A DNA stretch of 64,000 bases from Rhipicephalus microplus (taxonomy: Eukaryota > Arthropoda > Arachnida > Ixodida > Ixodidae). A program made the position numbers and the translations under genes. Shown piece by piece: positions 11,893-23,703 of this stretch; the stretch's first letter is position 1; every line of letters starts with the position of its first letter. Below the pieces are notes generated by a model. That model was given only the letters and a program-made list of their open reading frames with translations. It did not search any database and was not told where the DNA came from. The stretch spans positions 25,414,501 through 25,478,500 of the forward strand of contig NC_134704.1 of NCBI RefSeq assembly GCF_043290135.1, read 5' to 3'.

Positions 11893-12921
11893 GCTCAGGA
11901 TGACCTTCTGACGCTTTCCTACAGGACTTTAAAAAATAAAAAATAATAATAATGGCGTTCGTTTCTTTCTTCGTACTTCCGTCTACAATAATACTTGTTT
12001 TTCTTCTCTTCTTCTGTTTACCTTCCTTAACGTGCGCGCTGTTTTTCGCCAGTCCACGTGCGCCTCCCAGCGAAAGCGGCCCGATGCCCTTCTGGGCTAA
12101 TTTCTTTCTCTTCAATGAAGAAAGCTTAACACCTCACCTTTCTTTTTTTTTTTTCCATGGCGCCTAATGAATACTTTCACGGGCAAGTGGTACACCGCCG
12201 TCCACCGGCTCGCATTTCTCTGGGCGTGAAAGTGGAGACACATAAATAAGCGAGGAAATTGCCTTCGCCGCAAAACACGGCTCGCAAGCTCGCGGCAGGA
12301 AAGCGAAACACGGAAGACGTGCGCAGAGGTCGCTCCTAGTCGCCGCCTCCCTTGTTTGCTACCCATCTTTGATTGTGAAGGCTCGCCGGCAAACAGACCA
12401 TCCCTGTCACTAAACGGAAAACCTTGGCTGCACGCGGTAAGGCCGGCCACTCAGGGTGGAAAAGGGGGGGCTGGCTTTGAACTATAGTCGTGTCAGCGTA
12501 TACACATGCTTGTGCTCGACACTTTCGTACAACTGCTTCCCGCCTCTGGACGAGTAATTACGCGGGTACGTTTCACCTAAAAGCGGTACGCCCTACGCAG
12601 TTGCAAAGAATGGCCAGGAATGGAGGTGTGGGTGCGCTTCGGAAAGATTGCCTCGAAGGCACATAGTGGCAATGAAATTGCTACTTAAATGTATAAAGAC
12701 AACAGATCTGTACGACTGCCTTTAGATGATGTGTGCACCCAAAGATTGCCGAGTGCAGGGCTCCCCATCAAAGCGAGAGAAGGCAGTGTTTTATTCGTCC
12801 TCTCTCCCATTGGTCGAATTCAAAATGCAACATGCATCACAATGGATGAAAAAAAGAGAAAGAAAACAAAGCGATTACGCGCTTTTCATAATGGCCTGCC
12901 TTTTGCCCGTGTCTTTGCTGA
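11893..12921. other. Unassigned sequence
   Basis: Contains AT-rich sequence at 11,930-11,955, pyrimidine-rich sequence at 11,965-12,035 and short frames on both strands. No domain is recognisable. It may include a little more of the interrupted LINE next to 11,892. Confidence 0.4.
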
Positions 12922-12934
12922 AGTGAAGGTAAGA

Positions 12935-12976
12935 TCGATGATTGATTTGTGGGATTTAACGTCCCAAAACCACCAT
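12935..12976 (-). mobile_element. 42-bp Ruka remnant with intact target duplication
   Basis: Only the 3' end of Ruka is present (tgattgatttgtgggattta, then acgtcccaaaaccaccat). It is bracketed by identical 12-base repeats GTGAAGGTAAGA at 12,923-12,934 and 12,977-12,988. Because the duplication closes directly on the truncated end, the element was truncated when it inserted rather than deleted later. Confidence 0.9.
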
Positions 12977-12988
12977 GTGAAGGTAAGA

Positions 12989-13373
12989 AGTTAGCATTAA
13001 CGTTCGAAGTGCAACATCAGGGACCTCCGGCCGCCATTATAATCAATAGCCTGCGTACCTATAACTTAATATAAGGAAGACTTTGTGACCCTCCCCCCTC
13101 TTCCTAGTTAATACAGGGGAGGGGCTAAAAAATCTGACTACGTGGCTGCATATCAGTCAAGTATATGTCAGCACAATACATCGTCGCCTGTGCTGTCTGT
13201 TGGTCCGTCCGTCCATGCGTCTGTCCGTGAATCTGTCCATACGTCCGTCCCTTCGTACATCCATCCACCTGTTCGTCCATCCATATGTCCGTCCTTTATA
13301 CTAGTCGGTGACTTCAAAGTAGAAATTACGGGCCTTATGATCTAGATTCGCCCCGTTCGTCATCAATTCACTT
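12989..13373. other. Unassigned sequence with GTCCGTCC-type simple repeat
   Basis: A cryptic simple repeat of GTCC/ATCC words spans about 13,200-13,300 (gtccgtccgtccatgcgtctgtccg and degraded relatives). The remainder shows no feature. Confidence 0.55.
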
Positions 13374-14300
13374 CGTGGAGGAGGAGGAATAAACTTTATT
13401 GTAAGAAACCAGCAGGTTTAGGTGGCCGGGCCTAGGCCTCCCATGAGGGGACGTCAAGGGCTTGCCTCGCCACCGCTTGACGGGCGTGCTGGGTTGCCCA
13501 GGTTTGGTCGTCAAGAGCGGGGCTCCGCAAAGCCTCACGGAGCTTCGATGAAAGGGTCGTGGTGCTAGTGTGTCTGTACTGTGCCGGGCACTCCTACAGC
13601 ACATGCAGAAGCGTATAGCCGGGTGAGTGCCACAGCACCGGCAGTGGGAGGTTGCGTACACGTCCGGGAATATGAGGTGAAGGCGGGCAGGCGAGCGGTA
13701 CGAGCTTGTTTGAAGCAGACGCAAAGTGGTGTGTGTGCCCGGTTGAGCTTGGGGTGAGGTGGTCGAAAGGCTCGGTGTCTGAGGTAATAGTTCTTAACGA
13801 GATCATTGTAGGTAGTCAGGTTGTCCCCGGTGTCCATCTCGTCTCCAGTAGCTCCAGCGCGGTTGACAAGGCCTCGCGCAAGGGAGTGGGTGACCTCGTT
13901 GAGGTTGGGGAGGCGTGGGTGGACTGGGCCCGCGTGGGCGGGGATCCTTGTCAGGGTGGCCATGTTGTCTTTGGAGTGTGGTTCCTGGCAGAGGATGCGA
14001 AGCGCTCGAGTAGAAATGCGGTCTTTGCTGTAGTTAGTGACGGCTGAGCGAGAGCAGCATACGATAATGTCACAGGTGGGATCTAGAGTGGCCAGGGTGA
14101 TGGCCACCTCTTCAGCCGTCTTGACAGAGGGAATAGTGACGCTGGTTGCATGGTGTAGTACTCCATTGCGTGTGGTGACAGCTACCAAACGTGTGCCTTG
14201 AGGGTACCGAGCTGCGTCAACAAATGAGGCGCCAGGTGCATGAATGAGCAAGGGCTTTTGTGATGGCTCCAGCGCGAGCACTCCCCTGTCCATTACCATC
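13374..14300 (-). pseudogene. LINE 3' fragment with RNase H domain and tail
   Basis: The minus strand from about 14,300 to 13,565 is open for most of its length. It carries the central and C-terminal part of an RNase H domain (CCSRSAVTNY corresponds to the CTDSQAA block with the catalytic Asp replaced), an AHAGPVHPRLPNLNEVTHSL segment, then the LINE C-terminal tail. The 3' end is the typical tick LINE terminus: AATAAAGTTTATT followed by TCC repeats (reverse complement of 13,376-13,400). It lacks everything upstream of RNase H. The altered catalytic residue and truncation make it non-functional. Confidence 0.8.
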
Positions 14301-15695
14301 AGGCAGCCGTTCTTTAGACTACACTTGCATGCACTGCAGTCTTTGTTATATGCTATCGTTGGAGAATAAATTAACAAAAATATAAAAGAAATCAAGATGG
14401 GGTAGGTTGTCGGTAGTAGACCAGTTTGCTCAGCTTATATATGACGGTTCTATGCTTTGTTGAGCGAGAATAATCCCATACAGTGTGGCACCCTTAGCTT
14501 CTGCTTGGTGCATGTGGTAGAAAGCGAGAGAAAAAAAAATCGTTGTGAGAGCCAGTGTGTTGTTCCTGGTAGGTGAACATCTCAATCTGGGTCACCAAAG
14601 GCCTTTGGTAAGGCTTGGGCCTGGTACACTAGCTTCATCGACTCCCTCAGGTTTCGGTTACCATACGCAGCCGAAACCTCAATTATTTAATGATGGTTTA
14701 AACCTTTGCATTTTGGTCGGCACTCTATCGATTCGGGTGTTCATTTTCCAGACTCACAGTTGCAATGTCAAACGTCTGAACCAATCAGGTGCGCAGGAAC
14801 AGGATGACCCTTTATTTTGTGGGGCAATAGCGATGCGGGCAAAATAAGTCGCACGCAAATGTGAACATCCGTCGCTGGTCGCAAATGGTACGTCGCGCGA
14901 CCGGGGCAAGTCGCAGGCGTGAACGAGTCTTCAGCTGAACATGGGCCAATGATGAAACCCCTACTTCGAGGAACATATAAAAAAATTTAAAAAACACACA
15001 CACCGTATTTGTACGGCCCACTTTGACAAAGGCGGTCACGTGGTTCGCGCGAAGCTGCTCTATCTACGCCGGCAACGAACTGGCGCCAGGCACTCCATCA
15101 GTTCTCGGCATCGTCGTATGTACCGCGGGGCGCAAAAAGATACAACGGCTCCGTGTCGACCTTCCCGGCCTTCGTGAACCGGCCTGCCTCTACGCGCACG
15201 CGAAGCTGTCGCGTGTGCGCGCATCGGGCAAGAGATCGCTCACGTTTGACTCCATCTCGATGCTCGCGGTTGCGTGCAGCAGGCGCGTAAGCGGCTGCAG
15301 CCGACCGGTCGAGAGGGGCGACCTCTATTGGAAGAACCAGCTGCACACGCCACGTCCTCACTGTCGAAGGCGCGAAGCAGGCGAGCAGCCGAGTCTATCG
15401 CGAGTTCACGTTCCTTTAAAAGCTGGGGCCAGCACTGGCGCAGTCAGGGGAAGTGGGGCTCGGAAGGTCGAATATGGCCCGCAATTTTCAATTTTTGCAC
15501 GTGTTTGTATATGCACGCACACGTACGAACGCTCGCACGAACATACCTGAAGTATGGTTGAACCAGTGCCTGGATGCGCGCGTCCCAGCTCTAATTGAAA
15601 CCCCCGCCACCCACCCACTGAAAAAAGATTTCCCGTGTACAAAACTGGGTGCCAGCAGTGTAGCTAGAATTTGCATGGAATAGAGCTCTCAGTTA
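14301..15695. other. Unassigned sequence
   Basis: About 1.4 kb. A GC-rich part at 15,030-15,450 gives a plus-strand frame of 175 codons (15,023-15,550) without any family motif, overlapped by frames on the other strand, so I do not call a gene. No terminal repeats were seen. Confidence 0.4.
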
Positions 15696-15712
15696 TAATC
15701 TATATAGGTTAA

Positions 15713-15948
15713 TAATGGTATGTGGAGTTAAACATCCCAAAACCACCGTATGATTTTGAAAGACGCCGTAGTGGAGGGCTCCGGAAACTTCGACCAACTG
15801 GGGTTCTTTAACGTGCACCCAAATGTGGGCACATAGGCCTACAGCATTTTCACCTTTATGGAAAATACAACCGCCGCAGCCGGGATTCGATCCCGCAACC
15901 TGCGGGTCAGCAGACGAGTACCTTAGTCACTAGACCACCAGGGCGGGC
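15713..15948 (-). mobile_element. Ruka SINE, full length, diverged
   Basis: Antisense copy from 'atggtatgtggagttaaac' to the head near 15,945. The flanks ATAATCTATATAGGTTAA (left) and ATAAGCGATATAGGTAA (right) are similar and fit a degraded target duplication of about 15 bases. The A and B boxes are recognisable but mutated. Confidence 0.85.
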
Positions 15949-16552
<604 letters not shown>

Positions 16553-16857
16553 GCAGGAGGCGTAGTTCGAATAAAGTCTCGGCGATCTTTGTCAGCGTAT
16601 CGCAATCTCGGCGCGTAAGCAAGCACAGACAGGCCTCCGTGCGTTAAGGCATCGCATTCTGAGACCGACGTGCCCGCCACACTCTCTGCCTCTAGCAGCA
16701 CACTACACGCACAGCTCGCGCCGATGCTTTTGCCGATATGGAACGGGAGTTATTTCCGGTCGCGTACGGAATTCGAAGTCTTGCGTGATCGTTTCATCTC
16801 GTCACTCCCTTTTTCTTTTCCTTTCATTTCTCTTCTTTCGTCGTTGATAAGTCGCAA

Positions 16858-17001
16858 TCGCGAAAATTTTCCCGAGCCGGACTCGCTCGGACTCATGCTC
16901 ACGACAATTCTTCTCAACCGGACTCAAACTCACCAGAACACAACCCACCCGGACTCACGGCTTGATTTGAGTGAGTCGACTCGGGAGTGAGTTCGCCGAC
17001 C
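16858..17001 (+). repeat. GACTC-rich interspersed repeat, copy 2
   Basis: Repeated GGACTC-(A/G)CTCGGACTCA words spaced about 45 bases apart, ending with GTGAGTTCGCCGAC. The copy ending near 22,950 ends with the same 14 bases, so the family has a defined right boundary rather than being an open-ended simple repeat. Confidence 0.7.
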
Positions 17002-17793
17002 TATGAGTGGGTGCAACGAAAGAACAAGACTCGTCGCCCCCCCCCCCCCTCTCTCTGTTATTTCATGACTTTGCATATCCCACCTGAATCGCAGTGCATC
17101 CGCCTCCTTATTAGTTAATGTATAGGGCTAATTCTGCACTCCCCTCTCTTAGGTAACCCCCCCCCCACCCGTACGCACTTTTATGACGAGGAGAATACTG
17201 TGCATTGATACCTTCCCAACGTCATGCATGTGGCTTGTGGTTATGTGGTATTTTGCTCTCTGTGAAGGAGGAGGAACAGGAGGGAAAGGAAAGGCAGGGA
17301 TGTTAACCAGAGAGGAGGGAATTCGAAAGATGGGAAAACACAGAGGGAGAGCACTCACACGCGTTGGGCTCACAAATGCTGATGACTTGGAACCTGTCGA
17401 CGTGCACTAAACTGACGAAAGTCCGAAAAGGCGCGATATGTACATACATACCACATACATGGCTGCGCAGCTCAAAAGAGATGCGAATTCATCCTGCCAT
17501 TTTTACGTTAAATAAAAAAAGGGATATCACTAACCGACCTCGCTTGATCAGCAAGCTAAATTTAATGCGAAATTAACTGGCTTTGGGCTGATGATTGCTG
17601 ACGAAACGTTATCGAAAAGTACGATAAACGGCAGCGGGAAATGCGATGGTAGCGTTGCAAACAGTGCAAGCTTATTCAAGTTGCAATTGCGTTTTGTTTG
17701 TCTGCACACGCGCGATACGTGCTAAGTATACGTGGGCACTTTTTGTCTGCGCATAGTGTGTAAGACACTTTGCCGTAGTAAAGTCTAACGGTT
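17002..17793. other. Unassigned sequence with short LINE-tail-like motif
   Basis: Poly-C runs at 17,037-17,050 and 17,157-17,167. A GGAAAGGCAGGGATGTTAAC motif around 17,285 resembles the LINE 3' UTR segment at about 9,797-9,815, which suggests a small LINE-tail remnant. Otherwise nothing recognised. Confidence 0.5.
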
Positions 17794-17807
17794 TATAGCT
17801 TCACGGT

Positions 17808-18032
17808 GCCCCGCCGCGTTGTTCTATTGGCTAAGGTACTCGGCTGCTGACCCGCAGAGCGCGGGTTCGAATCCCGGCTGCGTTTCCCGTGGAAGCGGGA
17901 ATGTTGTAGGCCCGTGTGCTCAGATTTGGGTGCACGTTAAAGAACCCCGAGTGGTCGAAATTTCCTGAGCCCTCCACTACGGCGTCTCTCATAATCATAT
18001 GGTGGTTTTGGGACGTTAAACCCCACAAATCA
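17808..18032 (+). mobile_element. Ruka SINE, sense orientation, older copy
   Basis: The tRNA-like head is on the plus strand (CCCCGCCGCG, A-box region TTGGCTAAGG, B box GGTTCGAATCC), followed by the body and the GACGTTAAACCCCACAAATC 3' end. It has a small deletion in the post-head region. Flanking TATAGCTTCACGGT (17,794-17,807) and TATAGTTTCACAGT (18,033-18,046) match at 12 of 14 bases. The B box is intact, but the diverged duplication indicates an older insertion. Confidence 0.93.
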
Positions 18033-18046
18033 TATAGTTTCACAGT

Positions 18047-18829
18047 TTCCTTCCTTTAATAAAAAAGTTAAATAAAATAATGGATGTTAGGTCACACAAC
18101 AAAATGTTGCAGTCTCTGCACGTCACCGAAGTGCAAGTAAAAAACCACAATTAGATTGAAATGGCGAACGAAACGGCTAGTATAACCCGAACACCAATTA
18201 AAAGAAAACTTTCCCACTGTTTGTTTCTACTGGACTTCCAACTTACACGACTCTGAACCATTTCCTCGGAGAGGCTGTGCGTGCCGCGCGGAAGGGACCG
18301 ATAAGAAGAGTCGGGGGTGTAATCGCAACCACGTCGCGGCCGTAGATATTGCGCCTGCTCTCGACATTCGTCGCGCGGAGTGATACGCAACAGCACTTCA
18401 GTGGTTATCCTGACGATCATATGCGCTCTATATCTCGCTAGCCTTATCACGTAGTACCAGTAGTACGCGCTGCGTTCGATGCCACATGATAGCTTATGCT
18501 ACGAGTCTGAAGAAAACAAAATCTAAAAAAAAATAACGAAACGTGTTTTTTTTTTTCTTTCTCGAGAAATATCTATCCCTCTTCTCCTTCTGTTTCCGTT
18601 TTCATGGTGCAACTTCCGGAGTGCTTTGACGAGGAAAGCGTCGCGGAACGAACAGTCCAGCATGTAGACCACGAAGTTGTACCCGTTTCACACCAAGAAG
18701 GATGCAATAAAATATTTCCTACTGTTGTCGTGGAATCCAGCATAACGATCCACTCCTTACGTTTAATGAAATCACATCTCACTATCGGCTAAGTAGAAGG
18801 GCCTATCCTCTTCCTCACCCGAAGTTAGA
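18047..18829. other. Unassigned sequence
   Basis: No recognised domain, SINE or terminal repeat. Short frames only. Confidence 0.4.
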
Positions 18830-19183
18830 TAGGTCTCAGTCAATCACACTTAGAATGCTCCAGACGGGCTCGTTCCCCTCGCGGGGCCTTCTCAGTCGTA
18901 TCTCCACAGACGTTGACTCAAGTTGTCCGGAATGTAATGAAATTTATTGTTCCTTAGCGCACATGCTTTGGCAATGCCCCGCGTTACCTAACGGCCCTCT
19001 ATCCAGCGAAGCCGACTGGGAAGAAGCACTCCGGAGCCCATCGCTTCAAGCACAAATCCAGGCAATCCAGAGGGCCCAAGAAAGGGCGGAGCATCACGGT
19101 GTCCCAGCCCCGACTTGGACGCGGCTTCCACGGGTCCCCGATAGGGGTTCCCGTGAAAGCTCCTCAGGATCAAATAAAGTTCA

Positions 19184-19184
<1 letters not shown>
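18830..19184 (+). pseudogene. LINE 3' end with AATAAAGTTCATT tail
   Basis: A plus-strand frame at 18,855-19,170 carries the LINE C-terminal Cys/His block (CPECNEIYCSLAHMLWQCPA), then the alpha-helical QIQAIQRAQERAEHHGVPAP segment close to the protein end, then AATAAAGTTCATT at about 19,173-19,185. This is a different subfamily from the LINE at 9.7-11.6 kb but is closely similar in layout to the minus-strand fragment at 24,890-25,203. Everything upstream of the C-terminus is missing. Confidence 0.82.

Positions 19185-19271
<87 letters not shown>
19185..19271. repeat. (TGTC)n microsatellite on a LINE tail
   Basis: About 22 perfect TGTC units directly continue the LINE 3' terminus CATTGTC. Long TDRQ/SVCL frames through it are repeat translation. 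Confidence 0.97.
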
Positions 19272-20240
19272 TGTCGTGGTCATCGTCATGGGAGTCAACC
19301 GGCGTCCTTTGGCCAGGCTTGGCCGTTGCGTCAATGAGCAACGCACGCACGGGCTCACACACACGCGCGCACAGCAGATCGAATAGCATTTACTCGGCTT
19401 AGCAACTGCTGTCAGTAGGCATGGGCGTCTGCAGGGGGTGCAAAAGAGGCACTTGCTCTCCTACCAAGCTGCACCACCACTCTACTTTTATCACTGACCA
19501 CAATGCCACACCGGTTTGCAACCACCAAGACAAAATACCGGCGACACTCGTGTCAAGAACTATTTAGGCACCACAAGCGAATTCGGCGCTTAACGGAGGA
19601 CCCTTCATTCGCTTCGTAGCTGTCCGAAAATGTTAGTGGTCGTACGATTTAGAAAACGAGCTTGCTTACCTCTCGTCTGCTGCATGGAGAGCGCAAAGTT
19701 TTGCCCTGCCGTTGCTATTTCGGTGGCTGCAGATCGCAGTCGCGTACAACGCCTCGTGCCATTTGTTCTGTTTTTTTTTTCGATATTGCAGGAACACTCG
19801 CCGTTGAAGATAAGAGAAATTTCATCGCACAGCACACGTGACGCATGCGCAGAGCGCCGCCACAGCGATAACAATCACAGCGCCACCACAAAACATCGAA
19901 GTATATAAAAAAGGGTGCCAAAGTGAAAAAAAAAGCTTGCACAATGTGCATTTTAAACGCCCAATCACGTCACTGCACTACGTAAATTTGTAGATGTGAG
20001 AGATACGAAAAATGAGTTTCATTTTTTCGTTAACGCTTAGGAGCACCTGACTTCGATAACTCATCCCGGACGCATCCAGGCGCTAGGATGATTGGACGAA
20101 ACACAAGACCGCCAGGACGATCCGACACAGTGAAGCGCCGTCGAGATTTGTCGACGACGCGATAACCCTTGCACCCGAATCTAGAGCAGGAGTACGCAAT
20201 CTTGACCCCAGCTTTTGCTGAGGCGTACAGTGCAAACAGC
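19272..20240. other. Unassigned sequence
   Basis: No gene recognised. Short frames on both strands at 19,605-19,950 overlap one another and lack family motifs. Confidence 0.4.
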
Positions 20241-20255
20241 ACGCATGTTGTCGCG

Positions 20256-20494
20256 TGCCCCGCCGTGGTGGTCTAGTGGCTAAGGTACTCGGCTGCTGAC
20301 CCGCAGGTCGCGGGTTCGAGTCCCGGCTGCGACGGCTGCATTTCCGATGGAGGCGGAAATGTTGTAGGCCCGTGTGCTCAGATTTGGGTGCACATTAAGG
20401 AACCCCAGGTCGTCGAAATTTCCGGAGCCCTCCACTACGGCGTCTCTCATAATCATATGGTGGTTTTGGGACGTTAAACCCCACATATCAATCA
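20256..20494 (+). mobile_element. Ruka SINE, best-preserved copy with perfect 15-bp target duplication
   Basis: Sense copy with complete head (GCCCCGCCGTGGTGGTCTAG; A box TGGTCTAGTGGC; B box GGTTCGAGTCC), GC-rich CGGCTGCGACGGCTGC junction, body and GGGACGTTAAACCCCACATA end followed by an ATCAATCA-type tail. It is flanked by ACGCATGTTGTCGCG at 20,241-20,255 and 20,495-20,509, identical over 15 bases. The intact boxes and perfect duplication make it the youngest Ruka here. Promoter-like boxes are seen; transcription is inference. Confidence 0.96.
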
Positions 20495-20509
20495 ACGCAT
20501 GTTGTCGCG

Positions 20510-20880
20510 GAACGATGCCTTTTCTGGTACCGATGTTTTTCGCTAGCTTGTCAGTCTGTGTTGCCGACGCGACCAGCCCGCCGAAAAAAAAAACACTGAC
20601 ACAAAAACTTTGCATCTTGTTTTTTTTTTCTGTTGCGATAGGTACACCTAACGACCCCATCGTCATGGCTGGAAAGGCCGTTTGTTCGAGAGCGCGACGG
20701 TTAATAATTAAGGCGATAGCGTTAACGAGCTCGTATCGTGGAAATTCGCGTCAGTGTGGTTAGTTGTGAGCGAAAAGTCGTCATCATGTTCATGACCTAA
20801 AAATCGAGAGAGATGCAAGTAAAGCGTTATGTATTTGTGCACATGTGAAAAAGATGCCCCACTGTTCGCGTTAAGCACTG
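20510..20880. other. Unassigned sequence
   Basis: No recognised feature apart from short homopolymer runs. Confidence 0.4.
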
Positions 20881-21763
20881 CCGGGGCTGGGCAGAGATAC
20901 CCAGAAAAGTATTCCGGAATACGGATATCGAAGTATACATGCGCCAGAAGTCTAAAATACAGATATTGAGATACATTTGTTCTTTACGTAACGAGATATT
21001 TTGGAGATACGTGTTGCAGAAACACGAAAAAAGTATTCCGGAATACATTTACATGAATACAGACATTATAATGCATTAATTTCAGGGATGCTGATTCTCC
21101 GCAAATGCAAGTGCAGCATAATACCGTGAATAATGTGGCAGCGAATTGGAATTTACAATTAAAGCATCACCGCCCAATTCACTAACGATCATTGGTGATT
21201 TTGCACAGAAAATTTGCTTTGCTGAGAAGGTTGCTCCTTTAGCTGCACTTAGGCAGCAGCAGCTTCCCAGTTATGTTGTCTGCTAGACAGCATCGGTTGT
21301 GATTCAGCACGAGACTTGCGAACTCGCCAAACGGCTGGCCTTCGTAATAAAGATTAGGATTGCTGCACTAGCCTTGAAAGATGGCGACCTTGTTGGCAGG
21401 GCAGACGATACTGTCTCTGCGGATTTGCCCACGGTGGCGTTGATTGCATTATCACATAGGCCATTCTGTGCTAGCGGGGTACCCTTCACCACACAACCTG
21501 CTCCTTTGCTTGGTTTAGTAAAAGAAAAAAGTCTTCTTTTCTTTTTCCCATACACATGATATTTCGGACAAAAATGTTGCGATCGAGGTATACTCATGTC
21601 GTGCACAGTACCGCGATGCAACCAATACATCGTAAAATCATTTCACTCCTGAAATGCAAATATACATTTCAGGTGTATTTTGATATAGAAATACAGATGC
21701 TCAAAAGTACTTCTGAGATACTGTCGTGATACTCTTGTACAGAGATATACTGCCCAGGCCTGG
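20881..21763. mobile_element. Non-autonomous DNA transposon (hAT-like MITE), probable
   Basis: The ends are inverted repeats: CCGGGGCTGGGCAG at 20,881 and, reverse complemented, CCAGGCCTGGGCAG at 21,750-21,763 (12 of 14). Both ends continue with sub-terminal GATAC/GTATTCCGGAATAC-type words rich in ATAC, as is common next to hAT ends. No transposase domain is encoded. An 8-base target duplication could not be confirmed, so the exact borders and superfamily are tentative. Confidence 0.55.
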
Positions 21764-22063
21764 ACAGGACGTACTGCCATAATAGTTAAGCGAGTCACCA
21801 AGGAAGAATGGACATTAACATTCTGCATTTCAGTCTTTACACGTTGTTTTTACCCTGCTTTTCAGCTGCACGTCGCTGCAATAACTTCTCTTTGTTTCAC
21901 CACTAATTCAAATTCATGCGAGTCTTTGTTCGGAGCGACGTTTGGAGAACAAGTCCGGCGGACGTTGCTGCACTTTCTTTCGTTTCCATGGCGTTGCATG
22001 CTACTGTAAGCCGCAGGTTGGCAAATGTCGTGAATCCTACTCAGACACACTCATGAACGACAT
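21764..22063. other. Unassigned sequence
   Basis: No recognised feature. Confidence 0.4.
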
Positions 22064-22955
22064 CTTGCGCTTTGGACTTACTCGGATACTAGTACATCGA
22101 AATTCTCCTGATCCGGACTCACTCAAACTCACACTCGCTAAAGTTTTCTCCAACCGGACTAACTCAGACTCATGGTTCAATCTGTGTCCGAATGAATCTA
22201 CTCATAAGATCACTAGCCCGCAATCGGCTTTTTTAACCTTGGTGACAACGCTTTTTAACAAGGACAATATCTCGCGCAATCGGCACTTTTCTTGGTGTCT
22301 TTCGATATAGTATCTTCGAATACGAGTTGTGAGTGCTTGCAAACCAGTTCGGACATTTTTGTTGAAGGAGACGACAAAATGGGATGTATTTATCAAGAAC
22401 TTCAAAGGCCTTCCCGTCACCTGAGGCACCGCCATCATCATCGTTGGAGGTTGGGACTCTTAGCCCCCCTGCCCGCCTCGCCCAAAGGAACTTTTCATAA
22501 AACGTATTCATTTATGTCTTGGAATGGGGGGTCAAGACACTCTCCCTCCCTAGGTAATTCGAGCGTCTGATCAATAAATATTGAAATGTTGTATGAACGA
22601 TGCTGCTTTGGAATTCGTGTGAGCAGAGGTGAGTCCAAGCTTGAATCCAGGAAAAGCTGAAAGTAATGCTGAAGACACATAGAACCAAGTCGGCAAAAAG
22701 AAAAGTGGAACTCACTCAAACTCACTCAAGAAATTTATCTTGGACTCACTCGGACTCAGACTCACCCAAGTTCTCCTGAGCCGGACTCACTCGGGCCCAC
22801 ACTCACAAACATGTTCTTAAGCCAGACTCACTCGAACTCAAACTAGCCAAAACATTACTCACCCGGACTTGGTCTGACTCACACTCATGGCAAGATTTGA
22901 GTCTGAGTGAGTCCGGGTGGGTCGATCGAGTCACGAGTGAGTTCGCCGACTTAAG
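22064..22955 (+). repeat. GACTC-rich interspersed repeat, two blocks (copy 3)
   Basis: Blocks at 22,064-22,210 and 22,700-22,955 consist of GGACTCACTC and ACTCACTCGGACTCAGACTC words at roughly 45-base spacing. The second block ends with GTGAGTTCGCCGAC like the copy at 16.9 kb. The sequence between the blocks (about 22,211-22,699) is unrelated and holds no recognised gene. Confidence 0.65.
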
Positions 22956-23159
22956 CTGTAGGGTATGCTGTGCTGTCAAGTTTTTGGGTAACCTCTCTTT
23001 TAACAGCTTGACCCCGTAAACGCTATCCCGCTAGACCAAAACACGCTGTTCGCAACGAGTCATTTATATTGGCGCCGCTCAGTGCAAATTCGCTCGTCAA
23101 AGCTGGCTCCTCCGCGGAAACATGTTTAGTGAGGAGAAGCCGACTCACAGTGGTGGGTG

Positions 23160-23398
23160 GGTTGGTGCAAAACTTTATTGGTGTCTGGCAAGACGCATGT
23201 TGACGTGCAGCGGGTGACTCCCACGTCGAGAAAGCCAGGCCAAGCCTCTCAGCTGCTCCACGGGCCTGCTGGACGATCCAGAGTTTGTTGGACAGGAGAG
23301 AACTACGGAGGGCCGCTTCCCACCTGGCCGAAATATTGTCACGACGTCAAAACAGAGGTCATGCCGTAGAGATTGCGACACCAGAAGCAGGTCGATCT

Positions 23399-23400
<2 letters not shown>
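23160..23400 (-). pseudogene. LINE 3' terminal fragment
   Basis: Read on the minus strand, the last part resembles the conserved LINE C-terminal helix (a LWIVQQARGAAERLG-type segment split over frames) and ends with AATAAAGTTTTGC at the left border near 23,172. It is a short, frame-shifted tail only. Confidence 0.65.

Positions 23401-23401
<1 letters not shown>

Positions 23402-23476
<75 letters not shown>
23402..23476. repeat. (GAT)n trinucleotide microsatellite
   Basis: About 25 perfect ATG/GAT units immediately beside the LINE fragment at 23,160-23,400. Poly-Asp and poly-Ser frames across it are repeat translation. Confidence 0.97.
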
Positions 23477-23703
23477 CCTCTTATGGATGACGCTCACCCA
23501 CAGAGGGGGATGGGCCAAGAACCGGGCGGCAGGATACTTAAATGAAACTAAAATGAAAATGAAGCCAATCTGAAAAAGTAGTTTAACAATAATACTACCA
23601 AAAAAAACAAAAATATTTGCTGAGCAAGCGGTCAAACCATCTCTTGTTTTTGATAGACATAACTACGAATTATAAACTAAAAATCTGAAAAGGCTGGGGT
23701 TCA

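Noticed and set aside
15023..15550. A 175-codon plus-strand frame in GC-rich sequence
   Set aside because: GC-rich DNA gives long chance frames. Three other frames overlap it and no domain is visible.
18988..19402. Frames with Thr-Asp-Arg-Gln or Ser-Val-Cys-Leu runs
   Set aside because: Translation of the (TGTC)n array; only the LINE part before 19,184 is meaningful.
23339..23635. Frames with poly-Ser and poly-Asp
   Set aside because: Translation of the (GAT)n microsatellite.
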